Part shown: positions 1 to 9,346 of the stretch, in pieces
How the letters are laid out: the number at the start of each line of letters is the position of its first letter
Position numbering within the stretch: the first letter of the stretch is position 1
NCBI RefSeq assembly: GCF_000158815.1
Contig: NZ_GG657738.1
Span: 1,746,578 to 1,810,577 of the forward strand
Source of the DNA: Micromonospora sp. ATCC 39149
GTDB taxonomy: Bacteria; Actinomycetota; Actinomycetes; Mycobacteriales; Micromonosporaceae
Direction of reading: 5' to 3'
DNA length: 64,000 bases
Notes under the pieces: generated by a model
Databases searched by the model: none
Told to the model about the DNA's origin: nothing
What the model saw: the letters and a program-made list of their open reading frames with translations, nothing else
Made by a program: the position numbers and the translations under genes

Positions 1-337
1 CACCGTCAGCTCACCATGTCGGGGCACTCCCCGGCGACCACTCCCGGCTTTGGTCGGCGTCCGCGCCTGGGTCCGGGACTTCTACCGGGAACTCTACGGC
101 ACGACCGGCGGAGTGCCGGTGCCCAACGAAGTGACCGACGGCTGCTTCGTCAACTACGCCGACGTCGACCTGAACGACCCGGCCTGGAACAGCTCGGGCG
201 TCGCCTGGCACGACCTCTACTACAAGGGCAACTATCCCTGGCTGCGGCGGGTCAAGGCGCGGTGGGACCCGCGCGACGTCTTCCGGCACGCCCAGTCCAT
301 CCAGCCGGCCGGCCGACTGACCGGGGCCTCGCGATGA
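1..337 (+). CDS. FAD-linked oxidase (berberine-bridge type), C-terminal fragment
   Basis: The reading frame is open at the window edge, so only the C-terminal ~110 residues are seen. The end has the berberine-bridge (BBE) signature: an Asn-Tyr pair (VNYADVDL), then NYPWLRRVKARWDPRDVF, the conserved motif that closes FAD-binding 4/BBE oxidoreductases. Such enzymes oxidise alcohols or sugars using covalently bound FAD. Over the first ~45 bases another frame reads HRQLTMS, which resembles the family better than the open frame does, so a one-base indel near position 45 is possible. The TGA stop overlaps the ATG of the next gene by four bases, suggesting co-transcription. Family assignment is confident; substrate unknown. 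Confidence 0.75.
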   Translation, partial: TVSSPCRGTPRRPLPALVGVRAWVRDFYRELYGTTGGVPVPNEVTDGCFVNYADVDLNDPAWNSSGVAWHDLYYKGNYPWLRRVKARWDPRDVFRHAQSIQPAGRLTGASR

Positions 338-1147
338 CAACCGTCAACTTCGACGTACGCCGGCCCGGCAGCCGGTTGCAGAGCCTCACCGGGCTGCGCT
401 TCCTCGCCGCCCTGCTCGTCTTCGGCTTCCACCTGTCGCTCAACCGGCACCTGCTCGGCGAGGGCGGCGTGCCGGCTCCCGGACCGGCTGCTCTGGCCGG
501 CCGCCGGCCTGGTGATGGCGACCATCCTGGCGCTGCCGACGGTCGCCGGGCTGCTACCGGCCGGTGACGTGTTCGGCGAGGCGCACCGCAACTCCCCGCT
601 GTACCAGCACTCGATGAACCAGGTCTGGTTCCTGTACGCGTTCCCGCCCGTCCGGTTGCTCGACTTCGCCCTGGGCATGCTGATGGCGTCGATCGTCCGG
701 GCCGGACGGTGGCCAGGGCTGCCGGCGGCATCGGCGGCCGGACTCGTCCTGGTGGCCTACCTGGCCAGCCTGGCCGAGCCGCTGGCGTACCAGCTCAACG
801 CCGGCTTCGTCATCCCGGTCGCGCTGCTGATCCCGGCCGTGGCCACCCTCGACGAACGGGGTCGCGGAGGGTGGCTGAGCCATCCGCGCACCGTGCTGCT
901 CGGCGAGGTCTCGTTCGCGTTCTACCTGGTTCACGACATCCTGCTCACCGGGTTGGGCCGGGTGCTGGGCCCGCACACCCCGCCGCCGGGCGTGGGCCTG
1001 CTGCTCGCCGTCTGCGCGCTGGTGGTGAGCATCGGCGCCGGCTGGCTGCTGTACCGGACGGTGGAGAGGCCGCTCACCCGGGCCTGGGCGCGGCGCAGTG
1101 CCCGGCCGGCCCAGCCGGGCGCGGAGCGGACCCCCGCACTGGTCTGA
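334..1147 (+). pseudogene. Acyltransferase 3 family membrane protein, internally deleted and frameshifted
   Basis: The start (ATG in the upstream stop) encodes the typical N terminus of acyltransferase 3 proteins: RLQSLTGLRFLAALLVFGFH, first membrane helix. From about 465 the coding continues one frame over as RLLWPAAGLVMATILALP and runs to the stop at 1147 with the C-terminal half, about six membrane helices, including SFAFYLVHD and VERPLTRAW. The segment between, normally 100 or more residues carrying the FFVLSGF motif and the fold's second to fifth helices, is missing. An intact member would transfer acyl groups to extracytoplasmic sugars. This is either a true pseudogene or an assembly deletion; the sequence alone cannot decide. 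Confidence 0.7.
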
Positions 1148-1157
1148 TCGTGGGCCC

Positions 1158-1190
1158 GGGGCGGCCGATGGGGAACCCGCCGGCCGCCCC
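1158..1190. terminator. Bidirectional hairpin between converging genes
   Basis: A perfect 10-bp inverted repeat (GGGGCGGCCG / CGGCCGCCCC) with a 13-nt loop lies between the converging acyltransferase and mannosyltransferase genes. There is no U-tract, as is usual in actinobacteria. Confidence 0.55.
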
Positions 1191-1222
1191 GAACCCGACT
1201 GCGGCCACCGGCGCGCTCCCGT

Positions 1223-2650
1223 TCAGTCGGCGGCAGCGGCGGTGCCGGTCGGCTCGCGGTCCGCCCTGGCCGCCCGTACCGACCGCACGGCCGCCCAGAT
1301 CAGCAGAAGCGTCATCAACGGGGCCCCGGGCAGCTTCGTGTACCGGGCCAGCCCGGTGCCGTCCGGCAGGATCAGGAACGCCGAGACCAGCGCGACGACG
1401 GTGAACCAGCGGGTATGGTGCACGGTCGTCGCGGCGAGCACGGTCAGCGGCCAGATCCAGTACCAGGGGTGCACGACCGGTGACATCGCCACCATGGCGG
1501 CGAGCGCCAGGCCGGCGTGCCACAGCGGGTTCCGGGTGCGGGCCCGCCACCAGAGCCAGAGCAGCAGCCCGGCCAGCACCACCACGCCGAGCGCCCGGGT
1601 CACCGGAAGCGCGTCGACGTGCGCGCCGAAAATCAGCGCGACGTACCCGGCGGTCTGGCCCACGGCGGTCGGCGGCGACGTCCAGGCGATCGCGTCGCCG
1701 CCCTTGGACAGCCCGCCGACCCAGCCGAAGTCCAGCCCACCGGCGAAGGTCACCCCGACCACGGTGGCGACCGAGCCGGCGACGACCCACCCGCCGTCGC
1801 GCGCCAGCGTGCGGATCCGGTACGGCCCGGTCATGGCGGCCAGCGCGGCGAACGGGATTACCACCACGCCGGTGATCTTGATGGACACGGCCAGCCCGAG
1901 CAGCACTCCCCCGGCCAGCAGCGGGCCGGGGCGGCCTGGCCGGGCGGCCACCGCAGCCAGCCCGGCGACCAGCAGGCCGACCATCAGCGCGTCGTTGTGC
2001 GCCCCGGCCACCAGGTGCACGCCGATCAGCGGGCTGGCCAGGGCCAGCCACAGCGCCCTGCCGACCGGGACCCCGCAACGGCGGGCCAGCACCGGCAGGC
2101 AGGCGGCGGTCAACGCCAGCCCGGCCACGGCGAACAGCCGGAACAGCACGATGCTTGCGGTCAGTGACCCCGTCGCCTTCACCACCGCACCGGCCAGCAC
2201 CACGAACAGCGGTCCGTACGGGGCCGGGGTGTCCCGCCAGATGTACGAGATGGTGTCCAGCCACGGGCAGGGCAGCGCCGACACGCCGTGCTCGTACGGG
2301 CTGATGCCGTTGGCGAAGCTGGCCCCCTGGCACGCGTAGGCGTACACGTCGCGGCTGGCCATCGGCGGCGCGACCAGCAGCGGCAGCAGCCAGAGTCCGG
2401 CGGTGACCAGCGCCCAGCGCGCGGACGGCACCCCGTCGCGCAGCGTCCACCACGCGCCCGCCATCAGCGCGGTCCCGACGAGCCAGGCCACGATGATCAG
2501 TGGCCCGTGCGGGCCCTGCCAGATGCTGACCGGGGTGGGGCGCAGGTCGCCGCCGGGGAACGCCCCGCCGAGGAACGCGGAGAGCGACAGCAGCGCGGAG
2601 CCGGCGAGCCCCGCGTAACGGATCAGACGGTGACGGTCCACGGTCAGCAT
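1223..2650 (-). CDS. MptB-like polyprenol-phosphomannose-dependent mannosyltransferase (GT-C)
   Basis: A 475-residue polytopic membrane protein. The first large external loop carries MASRDVYAYACQG around residues 98-109; Asp101 in this SRDVY motif is the GT-C-fold catalytic acid, and the motif is typical of the MptA/MptB family that adds alpha-1,6-mannose from polyprenol-phosphate-mannose to lipoglycan backbones. About twelve hydrophobic segments follow, with a short charged tail. The ATG at 2650 overlaps the stop of the upstream membrane gene by seven bases, so both are probably translated from one mRNA. The exact acceptor glycan in this organism is unknown; family placement is from motif and topology. 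Confidence 0.75.
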   Translation of the reverse strand: MLTVDRHRLIRYAGLAGSALLSLSAFLGGAFPGGDLRPTPVSIWQGPHGPLIIVAWLVGTALMAGAWWTLRDGVPSARWALVTAGLWLLPLLVAPPMASRDVYAYACQGASFANGISPYEHGVSALPCPWLDTISYIWRDTPAPYGPLFVVLAGAVVKATGSLTASIVLFRLFAVAGLALTAACLPVLARRCGVPVGRALWLALASPLIGVHLVAGAHNDALMVGLLVAGLAAVAARPGRPGPLLAGGVLLGLAVSIKITGVVVIPFAALAAMTGPYRIRTLARDGGWVVAGSVATVVGVTFAGGLDFGWVGGLSKGGDAIAWTSPPTAVGQTAGYVALIFGAHVDALPVTRALGVVVLAGLLLWLWWRARTRNPLWHAGLALAAMVAMSPVVHPWYWIWPLTVLAATTVHHTRWFTVVALVSAFLILPDGTGLARYTKLPGAPLMTLLLIWAAVRSVRAARADREPTGTAAAAD

Positions 2651-4246
2651 TGTCCGGACGGCCGCAGCGAGCTTCCCACCCGGTACGCCCCGGGCGTGGC
2701 CCCGCGCACCGTGACGAACCCGTCCGGGGCAGGGGCGAGGCAGCCACCCGGGCCGGTCAGGGTCAGCCAGCGAGACCAGCGCACCCGCACCGGCACGTCG
2801 CCGGGCGCGTCGACAGTGAACCCGACGGCGGCCCGGCCGGAGTCCACCAACCGGCCCGGCGGGCCGACCAGCGGGGCGGGTTCGGTCACCGCGTACAGCC
2901 GCCACGTGGCGTCCCGCCACACCTCCCGCAAGTACGGCTGACCGGCCGCGACGAGGGCGGCCTCCTGGCGGGCGGACCGGTCGGGCACGCTGCCCGGCGC
3001 GTATGCGACGTACGCGACAGCCTCGCGGCGCAACCAGCCGGCGTACCCGTCGGCGGTAAGGTCGTCGCCGTAGAACAGCGGGTTGCGGAGGGTGTCGACC
3101 TGCCGCTCCCAACCCCGGGCCAGCGGTACGGTGTCCGGCAGGTACGCCGACTCCCAGTGGTCGCGCAGCGGCACCACTTCGACCCGGCCCACCGGCTGCC
3201 GGCGGGCCAACTCGTCGACCAGCGGCCGGTAGTACGCCGCCGCGCTCTCGGGCGAGCCGGCCCGGGACAGGTCGGCGGTCATGACCGGGTTCTGCCACCA
3301 GAGGCAGGCGGCGAGCAGCCCGGCCAGCCACGGGCCGGGCAGGGGCGCATACCCGGCGAGCAGGGGCAGCGCGAACAGCATCGGCAGCCGCAGTGCGTTG
3401 GAGCCGATCGGGCTGGGCACGAGCTGGGCGGCGACCAGCAGCAGCACGGTAAGCGCGGCACCGGCGCGCAGCGTGCGGCGGCGGCGCGGCACCGCGAAGA
3501 AGACCACCACGGCGAGGGCCACGTTGATCCGCATCGACTCGGCGGTGAACGGCTGCGTGCCGCCGTTGCCGAACAGCAGCGCCATCGGGGCGAGCGCGAG
3601 CGCCGGGGCGAGGCACAGCGTCAGGCTCTCGGCCATTTGTTTTGTCGGCCCGCCACCCGCCGGGCAGCGCCCGCCCCGGCCCGGGGCCCCGGCGCAGGCT
3701 CGCCAGCAGCAGCGCCGAGCCGGCCAGGCCGGTGAACAGGCCGGCGACCGGGCTGGCCCAGGTGGCCAGCCCGGCGAGCAGCCCGGCCAGGGCCAGCCGC
3801 ACCGGGCAGGCCCAGCCGCGCCGGCCCGGCACCGCGAACCCCGGCGGGTCGACGCCGACCGCGCACAGCGCGAGCAGGCCCAGCGCCAGCCCGACGGCGA
3901 AGGTGACCCGGCCACTGGCCAGGTTGCCGACCAGCACGACCGCGCCGAGGACCCCGGCGAGCAGCGGCCGGCGGGCGCGGTGCCGGGCGAACAGCCAGCC
4001 CAGCGCGGCGGCGGCGAGCACCGCGGCAACGGCACCGAGCGGGCGGGGCCCCGTCCAGACGGCCAGCCGGGCGGTGAACAGGCTGTAGCCGAACTGGTCG
4101 ACGCCGCCGTACCAGCCGAGGTCGACCGGGGTCGCACCATGCCGGCCGGCGAACCCGGCCCGGGCCACCTGGGCGGCCAGGTCGGTGCCCATCGGCGGGG
4201 CGAGCAGGAACGCCACGGCGAGCAGCGTCGCCGCTCCGGCCGCCAC
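2644..4246 (-). CDS. Large membrane protein, glycosyltransferase-like, with one frameshift
   Basis: Frame-corrected length is about 530 residues. The N terminus is hydrophobic (APPMGTDLAAQVARAG, then DLGWYGGVDQFGYS), followed by seven or more membrane helices and an extracytoplasmic C-terminal domain from about residue 330, rich in Tyr and Trp. One extra A in an AAAA run near 3641 breaks the frame; removing it joins GGWRADK to QMAESLTLCLAP. The GTG at 4246 is preferred because the alternative ATG at 4321 translates an intergenic repeat and overlaps glnE. It lies directly upstream of, and overlaps, the MptB-like gene, which suggests a cell-envelope glycan role. Not assigned to a named family. 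Confidence 0.65.
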
Positions 4247-4257
4247 GACGGGGGGTG

Positions 4258-4308
4258 TTAGCAGGGGACCCCTGCTATACAAAAAGCGATAAGAAGGGGC
4301 CCTTCCTT
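4258..4308. repeat. Double-palindrome intergenic repeat, copy 1
   Basis: Two palindromes separated by a short A-rich spacer: AGCAGGGGACCCCTGCT (4260-4276, perfect) and AAGGGGCCCTT (4294-4304, perfect around a central G), with CAAAAAGCGATAA between. It matches the copy at 57641-57691 at 45 of 51 positions in the same orientation. It sits between the glnE stop and the following gene and is AT-richer in its centre than anything nearby. Confidence 0.85.
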
Positions 4309-4313
4309 GCGCC

Positions 4314-7300
4314 TCAGCCATCGAGGACGTGTTCCATCGCCGTGCGGGAGCGGCGGCCGGTGCGCAGGTACTCGTCGAGGAACTCGCCCGGGTCGTCGCG
4401 GCCCAGCAGTCGGACCACCCCGGCCAGCTCCACGCCGTGCCGGGGCAGCTGGTCGCCGGCCCGGCCCCGCACCAGCATCAGCGCGTTGCGGACCTGCGCG
4501 GCCAGCGTCCAGCCGGCGGCCATCGCGGTGGCGTCCGCCGGGTCGACCAGGCCGGCTGCGCTCGCGGCCGAGAGCGCGTCGAGGGTACGCGTGCCGCGCA
4601 GCGCCGGCAGCCGGCCGGCGTGCCGGAGCTGGAGCAGCTGCACCGCCCACTCGACGTCGGCAAGCCCGCCCCGGCCCAGCTTGGTGTGGGTGGCCGGGTC
4701 GGCGCCCCGGGGCAGCCGCTCGGTCTCCACCCGCGCCTTGATCCGCCGGATCTCGACGATCTGCTCCCGGGTCAGCCCGTCGGCGGGGTACCGGACCGGG
4801 TCGACCATCGCCTCGAACTCCGTACCCAGGTCGGCGTCGCCGCAGACGAACCGGGCGCGCAGCAGCGCCTGCGCCTCCCACACCTTCGACCAGCGGGCGT
4901 AGTACTGCGCGTACGCGGCGAGGCTGCGCACGTGGGGGCCCTGCCGGCCCTCCGGGCGCAGGTCGGCGTCCACGCCGAGGGCGGGGTCGGGGGCGGGGGC
5001 GGAGAGCAGCCGGCGCAGCTCCTCGGCGATCGCGTGGGCGGCGGCGCTGGCCGCGCCCTCGTCCGCCCCGGAGGGCGGGTCGTAGACGAAGAGCACGTCG
5101 GCGTCGGAGAGGTAGTTCGACTCGTACCCGCCGAGCCGGCCCATGCCGATCACCGCGAACCGCAGGCCGGGCAGGGCCGGCTGGGCGGCCCGTGCGGCGC
5201 GCAGCGCGGCGGCCAGGGTGGCGTCGGTGACGTCGGACAGGGCGGTGCCGACGGCGGTGACGTCGGCGAGGCCGAGCGCGGCCCGTACGTCGGGGTCGGT
5301 ACGGCCGGCGACGGCCCGCTCCTGGTCCCGGCTGGGGGTGGGGGCCAGCGACCCGGCCCGGCTCAGAACGTCGGCGCAGGCGATGCGGACCAGCTCCCGG
5401 CGGCGCAGCGCGCGTACCGCCCGGGTCGCCTCGACCGGGTCGTCGGCGTGCCGGGTCGCCGCGGCGGCGAAGCCCTCGCAGAGCACCCCGGCCGGGCGCG
5501 GGGTCAGCTCGTTCTCCTCGGCCAGCAGCCGCAGCGCCTCCGGCTCGCGGGCCAGCAGGTCGGCCGCGTACCGGGAGGAGGAGAGCACCCGGGCCAGCCG
5601 GCGGGCCACCGGGCCGGAGTCGCGCAGCAGCCGCAGGTACCAGGGGGTGCTGCCGAGGGAGTCGGAGACCTGCCGGTAGTTGAGCAGCCCCCGGTCCGGC
5701 TCGGGGGCGTCGGCGAACTCGCTGAGTAGCACCGGCAGCAGGGTGCGCTGGATGGCGGCGGTGCGGCTCACCCCGCCGGTGAGGGCCTGGAGGTGACGCA
5801 GCGCCCCGGCCGGGTCGGCGAAGCCGAGGATCTCCAGCCGGTGCCGGGCCGCCTCCGGGGTGAGCCGCAGCCCGTCGGCGGGGACACGGGCCACCGACTC
5901 CAGCAGCGGCCGGTAGAGCAGCTTGGCGTGCAGCCGGCGTACCTCGGTGGCGTGGGTGACCCACTCGGCGCGGAACTCCTCGACGGCGCTGCGGCCCGGC
6001 GTGGCCGCGTAGCCGAGGGCGGCGGCGAGCCAGCGCAGCGCGGCCGGCTCGGTCGGCACGGTGTGGGTGCGGCGCAGGCCCTGGAGCTGGAGCCGGTGCT
6101 CGACGCCACGCAGGAAGCGGTACCCGCGCAGCAGCGCCTCCCCGTCGGCCCGGCCCACGTAGCCGCCGGCCACCAGGGCGCGCAGCGCGGGGATGGTGCC
6201 GGGCACCCGCAACGTCTCGTCGCCCCGGCCGTGCACCAGTTGCAGCAGCTGGACGGCGAACTCGATGTCGCGCAGCCCGCCGGGGCCGCGCTTGATCTCG
6301 CGTTCCAGCTCCTTCGGCGGGATGTTGTCGATGATCCGGCGGCGCATCGAGCGGACGTCGTCGACGGCCTCGGGCCGCTCGGCGGCCCGCCACACCAGCG
6401 GGGCGAGCTGGTCGATCCACTCCTGGGACAGCGCCAGGTCACCGGCGGCCGGGCGGGCCTTCAGCAGCGCCTGGAACTCCCAGGTGCGCGCCCAGCGCCG
6501 GTAGTACGCCAGGTGGCTGGCGAGGGTGCGCACCAGCGGGCCCCGGTTGCCCTCGGGGCGCAGCGCCGCGTCGACGGGCCAGGCGACCAGCCCGCAGACG
6601 TGGATCAGCCGGGTGGCGATCGTGGTGGCCGCCGGCAGCTCGTCGTCCTCGGCGCAGACGAAGATCACGTCGACGTCGGAGACGTAGTTCAGCTCGCCGC
6701 CGCCGCACTTGCCCATCGCCACCACGCCGAGGCGGGGCACGACGGTCCCCTCGGGCAACTCGCCCACCGCGATGTCGTACGCCGCCGCGAGTGTGACGTC
6801 GGCCAGCGCGGAGAGCGCCGCCATGGTCTGCTCCAGTGCGCGCCCGCCGGTCAGGTCGGCCGCCGCGATGCGCAGCAGGGCCAGCCGGTACGCCTGCCGC
6901 AGCACCGCCACCGGCTGGGTGGACGCGCTGAGGCGGGCGGCGGCGGCCAGGTCGAGCCGGCCCTCGGCGGAGGGGGCGAGCCCGTCAGGGGCGGTGGCGA
7001 GCACCGGCCACTGGCCGGGGTTGGCCACCAGGTGATCGCCGAGGGCCGAGGACGCGCCGAGCACGGCGACCAGCCGCCGGCGCAGCCCCGGGTCGGCGTG
7101 CAGCCTGTCCAGCACCTCCGAGTCTCCGGGCCTGCTCGCAGAACCGTTGGCCGCAGCGGCCGTGCCCGCAGCGGCGGGGCGGGTGGAAGGGGCGACGGGG
7201 CCGGTGCGGGTGCGGCGCTCGGCCTCGACGAGGCGGTGCAGCTGGCGCAGGGCCAGGTCCGGGTCGGCGGCCCGGGACAGCGCGGCCAGCAGCTCGGCGG

Positions 7301-7436
7301 CCCGGTCGTCGACCGGTTCCTGTTCCTGCGGGTGCCACAGGTCGAGCCCGGCCGGGCCGAGCAGGTCGGCGGCGCGGGAGCTGTCGTCGGTGCCGAAGCC
7401 GTAGCGGGCCAGCCGGCCCCGGGCGGGTCTGCTCAT
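4314..7436 (-). CDS. glnE: Bifunctional glutamine synthetase adenylyltransferase/deadenylase
   Basis: A 1040-residue protein that attaches and removes AMP on glutamine synthetase GlnA in response to nitrogen status. Both nucleotidyltransferase halves are visible: GGGELNYVSDVDVIFV in the N-terminal half and GGYESNYLSDADVLFVYD in the C-terminal half, each with the D-x-D metal-binding pair, followed by the GRGGLADVEWAVQLLQL-type helical segments. The ATG at 7436 gives MSRPARGRLARYGF, a natural N terminus; an ATG further upstream lies inside the preceding gene. It follows the class I amidotransferase by only seven bases, so the two are likely one operon. Confidence 0.95.
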   Translation of the reverse strand: MSRPARGRLARYGFGTDDSSRAADLLGPAGLDLWHPQEQEPVDDRAAELLAALSRAADPDLALRQLHRLVEAERRTRTGPVAPSTRPAAAGTAAAANGSASRPGDSEVLDRLHADPGLRRRLVAVLGASSALGDHLVANPGQWPVLATAPDGLAPSAEGRLDLAAAARLSASTQPVAVLRQAYRLALLRIAAADLTGGRALEQTMAALSALADVTLAAAYDIAVGELPEGTVVPRLGVVAMGKCGGGELNYVSDVDVIFVCAEDDELPAATTIATRLIHVCGLVAWPVDAALRPEGNRGPLVRTLASHLAYYRRWARTWEFQALLKARPAAGDLALSQEWIDQLAPLVWRAAERPEAVDDVRSMRRRIIDNIPPKELEREIKRGPGGLRDIEFAVQLLQLVHGRGDETLRVPGTIPALRALVAGGYVGRADGEALLRGYRFLRGVEHRLQLQGLRRTHTVPTEPAALRWLAAALGYAATPGRSAVEEFRAEWVTHATEVRRLHAKLLYRPLLESVARVPADGLRLTPEAARHRLEILGFADPAGALRHLQALTGGVSRTAAIQRTLLPVLLSEFADAPEPDRGLLNYRQVSDSLGSTPWYLRLLRDSGPVARRLARVLSSSRYAADLLAREPEALRLLAEENELTPRPAGVLCEGFAAAATRHADDPVEATRAVRALRRRELVRIACADVLSRAGSLAPTPSRDQERAVAGRTDPDVRAALGLADVTAVGTALSDVTDATLAAALRAARAAQPALPGLRFAVIGMGRLGGYESNYLSDADVLFVYDPPSGADEGAASAAAHAIAEELRRLLSAPAPDPALGVDADLRPEGRQGPHVRSLAAYAQYYARWSKVWEAQALLRARFVCGDADLGTEFEAMVDPVRYPADGLTREQIVEIRRIKARVETERLPRGADPATHTKLGRGGLADVEWAVQLLQLRHAGRLPALRGTRTLDALSAASAAGLVDPADATAMAAGWTLAAQVRNALMLVRGRAGDQLPRHGVELAGVVRLLGRDDPGEFLDEYLRTGRRSRTAMEHVLDG

Positions 7437-7443
7437 GATCGGC

Positions 7444-8211
7444 TCAGTGCCCGAGCAGCGGCAGGGGACGCCGGACGCTGTCGTCACCCAGCTCGCCGAG
7501 GGCGAGGGCGGCGAACCGGATGGCGAACGGCTGCCACACCTCCTCGACGTCGGCCATCACCCGGTCGCAGGCGGCGACCACCAGCTCGGGGTCGTAGCCC
7601 AGCTCGTCGAGCAGGGCGGAGTCGGCGGCCCAGTCGGCGATCATGGCGGTGTCGCACTCGATGTGAAATTGCAGGCCCCAGGCCCGGTCGCCGAGCCGGA
7701 ACGCCTGGTGCGGGTAGCGGGTGGAGGCGGCCAGCAGGGTCGCCCCGTGCGGCAGCTCGGTGATCTCGTCGGTGTGCCACTGGAGCACGTCGGGGATCAG
7801 CGGCACGTACCGGAACAGCGGGTCGGCTTCGGCGGCGTCCCGCCGGCCGACCACGGCCGGGCCGACCTCGGGCCCGGACGGGCTGCGCTCGACCAGGCCG
7901 GCGTGCGCCGTGGCGAGCAGCTGCGCGCCGAGGCAGACGCCGAGGGTCGGCACCCGGTGCCGGACGGCCTTGCGCAGCAGCCCCTCCAGCTTCGGGAACC
8001 AGGGGGCCCCGGGGGTGCCGTCGGGCGCCGGGTAGGCCCGCTGGTCGCCGCCGAGCACCACCAGCGCCACGTACCCGTCCAGGTCGTCGGGGAGGTCGTC
8101 CCCGGCATGCGGTCGCAGCACCCGCAGTGCCAGGCCCCCCTCCACCAGCCACTCCCCCAGCCGGCGGGGGTCGTCGGTCGGGTCGTTCTCGATCACCAGC
8201 GCGGTTCCCAC
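7444..8211 (-). CDS. Class I glutamine amidotransferase-like protein
   Basis: About 255 residues with the class I GATase triad elements: the nucleophile elbow GVCLGAQLLA (Cys), WGLQFHIECD (His) and a following acidic residue. Such stand-alone domains release ammonia from glutamine or act on related gamma-glutamyl compounds; the partner here is unknown. The GTG at 8211 gives the conserved beginning VGTALVIENDPTDD; an ATG at 8277 in the same frame adds 22 poorly conserved-looking residues and remains possible. It is directly upstream of glnE, pointing to nitrogen metabolism, and diverges from the LD-carboxypeptidase gene across a short interval. Confidence 0.85.
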   Translation of the reverse strand: MGTALVIENDPTDDPRRLGEWLVEGGLALRVLRPHAGDDLPDDLDGYVALVVLGGDQRAYPAPDGTPGAPWFPKLEGLLRKAVRHRVPTLGVCLGAQLLATAHAGLVERSPSGPEVGPAVVGRRDAAEADPLFRYVPLIPDVLQWHTDEITELPHGATLLAASTRYPHQAFRLGDRAWGLQFHIECDTAMIADWAADSALLDELGYDPELVVAACDRVMADVEEVWQPFAIRFAALALGELGDDSVRRPLPLLGH

Positions 8212-8357
8212 GCCGTCGAGGCTATCGGGTACGTCGACCGCCACCCGGAACGCCTCGACCCGCGCGCCGAGCGGCATTCCGGTACTGACTGCGGGAACCC
8301 GCGGCGCGTTCCCGGTGCCCACTGCGGGAAGCCGCCGGGCGGTTAGGCTCGGCGGCT

Positions 8358-9290
8358 GTGACCGCCGACGACGCCGTCCTGCGCCCACCTGTCCTGCGCC
8401 CCGGCGACACGGTGCTGCTGGTGTCCCCGTCCGGGCCGACCCGGCCCGAGCGGGTGGCCCGGGGCATGGAGCTGCTCACCAGTTGGGGGCTGCGGCCGGT
8501 GCCCGCCCCGCACGCATACGCCCGGCGGGGCTACCTGGCCGGCGGGGACGAGCTGCGCGCCGCCGACCTGAACGCCGCGTTCGCCGACCCGCAGGTGCGC
8601 GGGGTGATCTGCACCCGGGGCGGCTACGGCGCGCAGCGCATCGTGGACGCCGTCGACATGGCGGCGGTGCGCCGGGACCCGAAGGTGGTCGCCGGCTTCT
8701 CCGACATCACCGCGTTGCAGCTCGCCCTGTGGCGGGGCGCCCGGCTGGCCGGCGTGCACGGCCCCGGGGCGGCCTGGCTGGACGAGCGCACCCCGCTGCG
8801 TTCCGCCGAGTCGCTGCACGCCGCCCTGATGACCACCGAACCGGTCACCGTCGACGCCGTGCCCGGGGAGGAGACCTTCGGCGTACGGGTGCCCGGCCGC
8901 GCCACAGGGACGCTGCTCGGCGGCAACCTGTGCCTGCTCGCCGCCACCCTCGGCACCCGGGACATGCCGGACCTGACCGGAGCGGTGCTGCTGGTCGAGG
9001 ACGTGCAGGAGCCCCCGTACAAGGTCGACCGGATGCTCACCCAGTTGCGCCGCGCCGGGGCGCTGGACGGCCTGGCCGGGGTGGCCGTCGGCCAGTTCAC
9101 CGACTGCGCGGACGGCTGGGAAACCACTGTCGCCGACGTGCTGACCGACCGCCTCGGCGACCTCGGCGTACCGGTCCTCGGCGGCCTGCCGATCGGCCAC
9201 GGCCACGGCCAGCTCACGGTCCCTGTCGGCACCGAGGCCACCCTCGACGCCGAAGCCGGCACCCTCACCACCTCGCCCGCCGTCGCCTAG
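8358..9290 (+). CDS. LD-carboxypeptidase, peptidase family S66
   Basis: 310 residues, the usual length for S66. The Ser-Glu-His triad is visible: Ser115 in VAGFSDITALQL, Glu in LLVEDVQEPPYKVDRML, and His in LPIGHGHGQLTVPVG near the C terminus. S66 enzymes remove the terminal D-alanine from L,D-linked murein tetrapeptides during cell-wall recycling, or cleave related microcin conjugates. The start is GTG at 8358, about 80 bases from the divergent amidotransferase. There is no signal peptide, so it acts in the cytoplasm. Confidence 0.9.
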   Translation: MTADDAVLRPPVLRPGDTVLLVSPSGPTRPERVARGMELLTSWGLRPVPAPHAYARRGYLAGGDELRAADLNAAFADPQVRGVICTRGGYGAQRIVDAVDMAAVRRDPKVVAGFSDITALQLALWRGARLAGVHGPGAAWLDERTPLRSAESLHAALMTTEPVTVDAVPGEETFGVRVPGRATGTLLGGNLCLLAATLGTRDMPDLTGAVLLVEDVQEPPYKVDRMLTQLRRAGALDGLAGVAVGQFTDCADGWETTVADVLTDRLGDLGVPVLGGLPIGHGHGQLTVPVGTEATLDAEAGTLTTSPAVA

Positions 9291-9346
9291 CCCCCCGCCC
9301 CGCGCCGATCTCGCAGCTGGGCCCCGACAGAGGGGGCGAAACGCCC

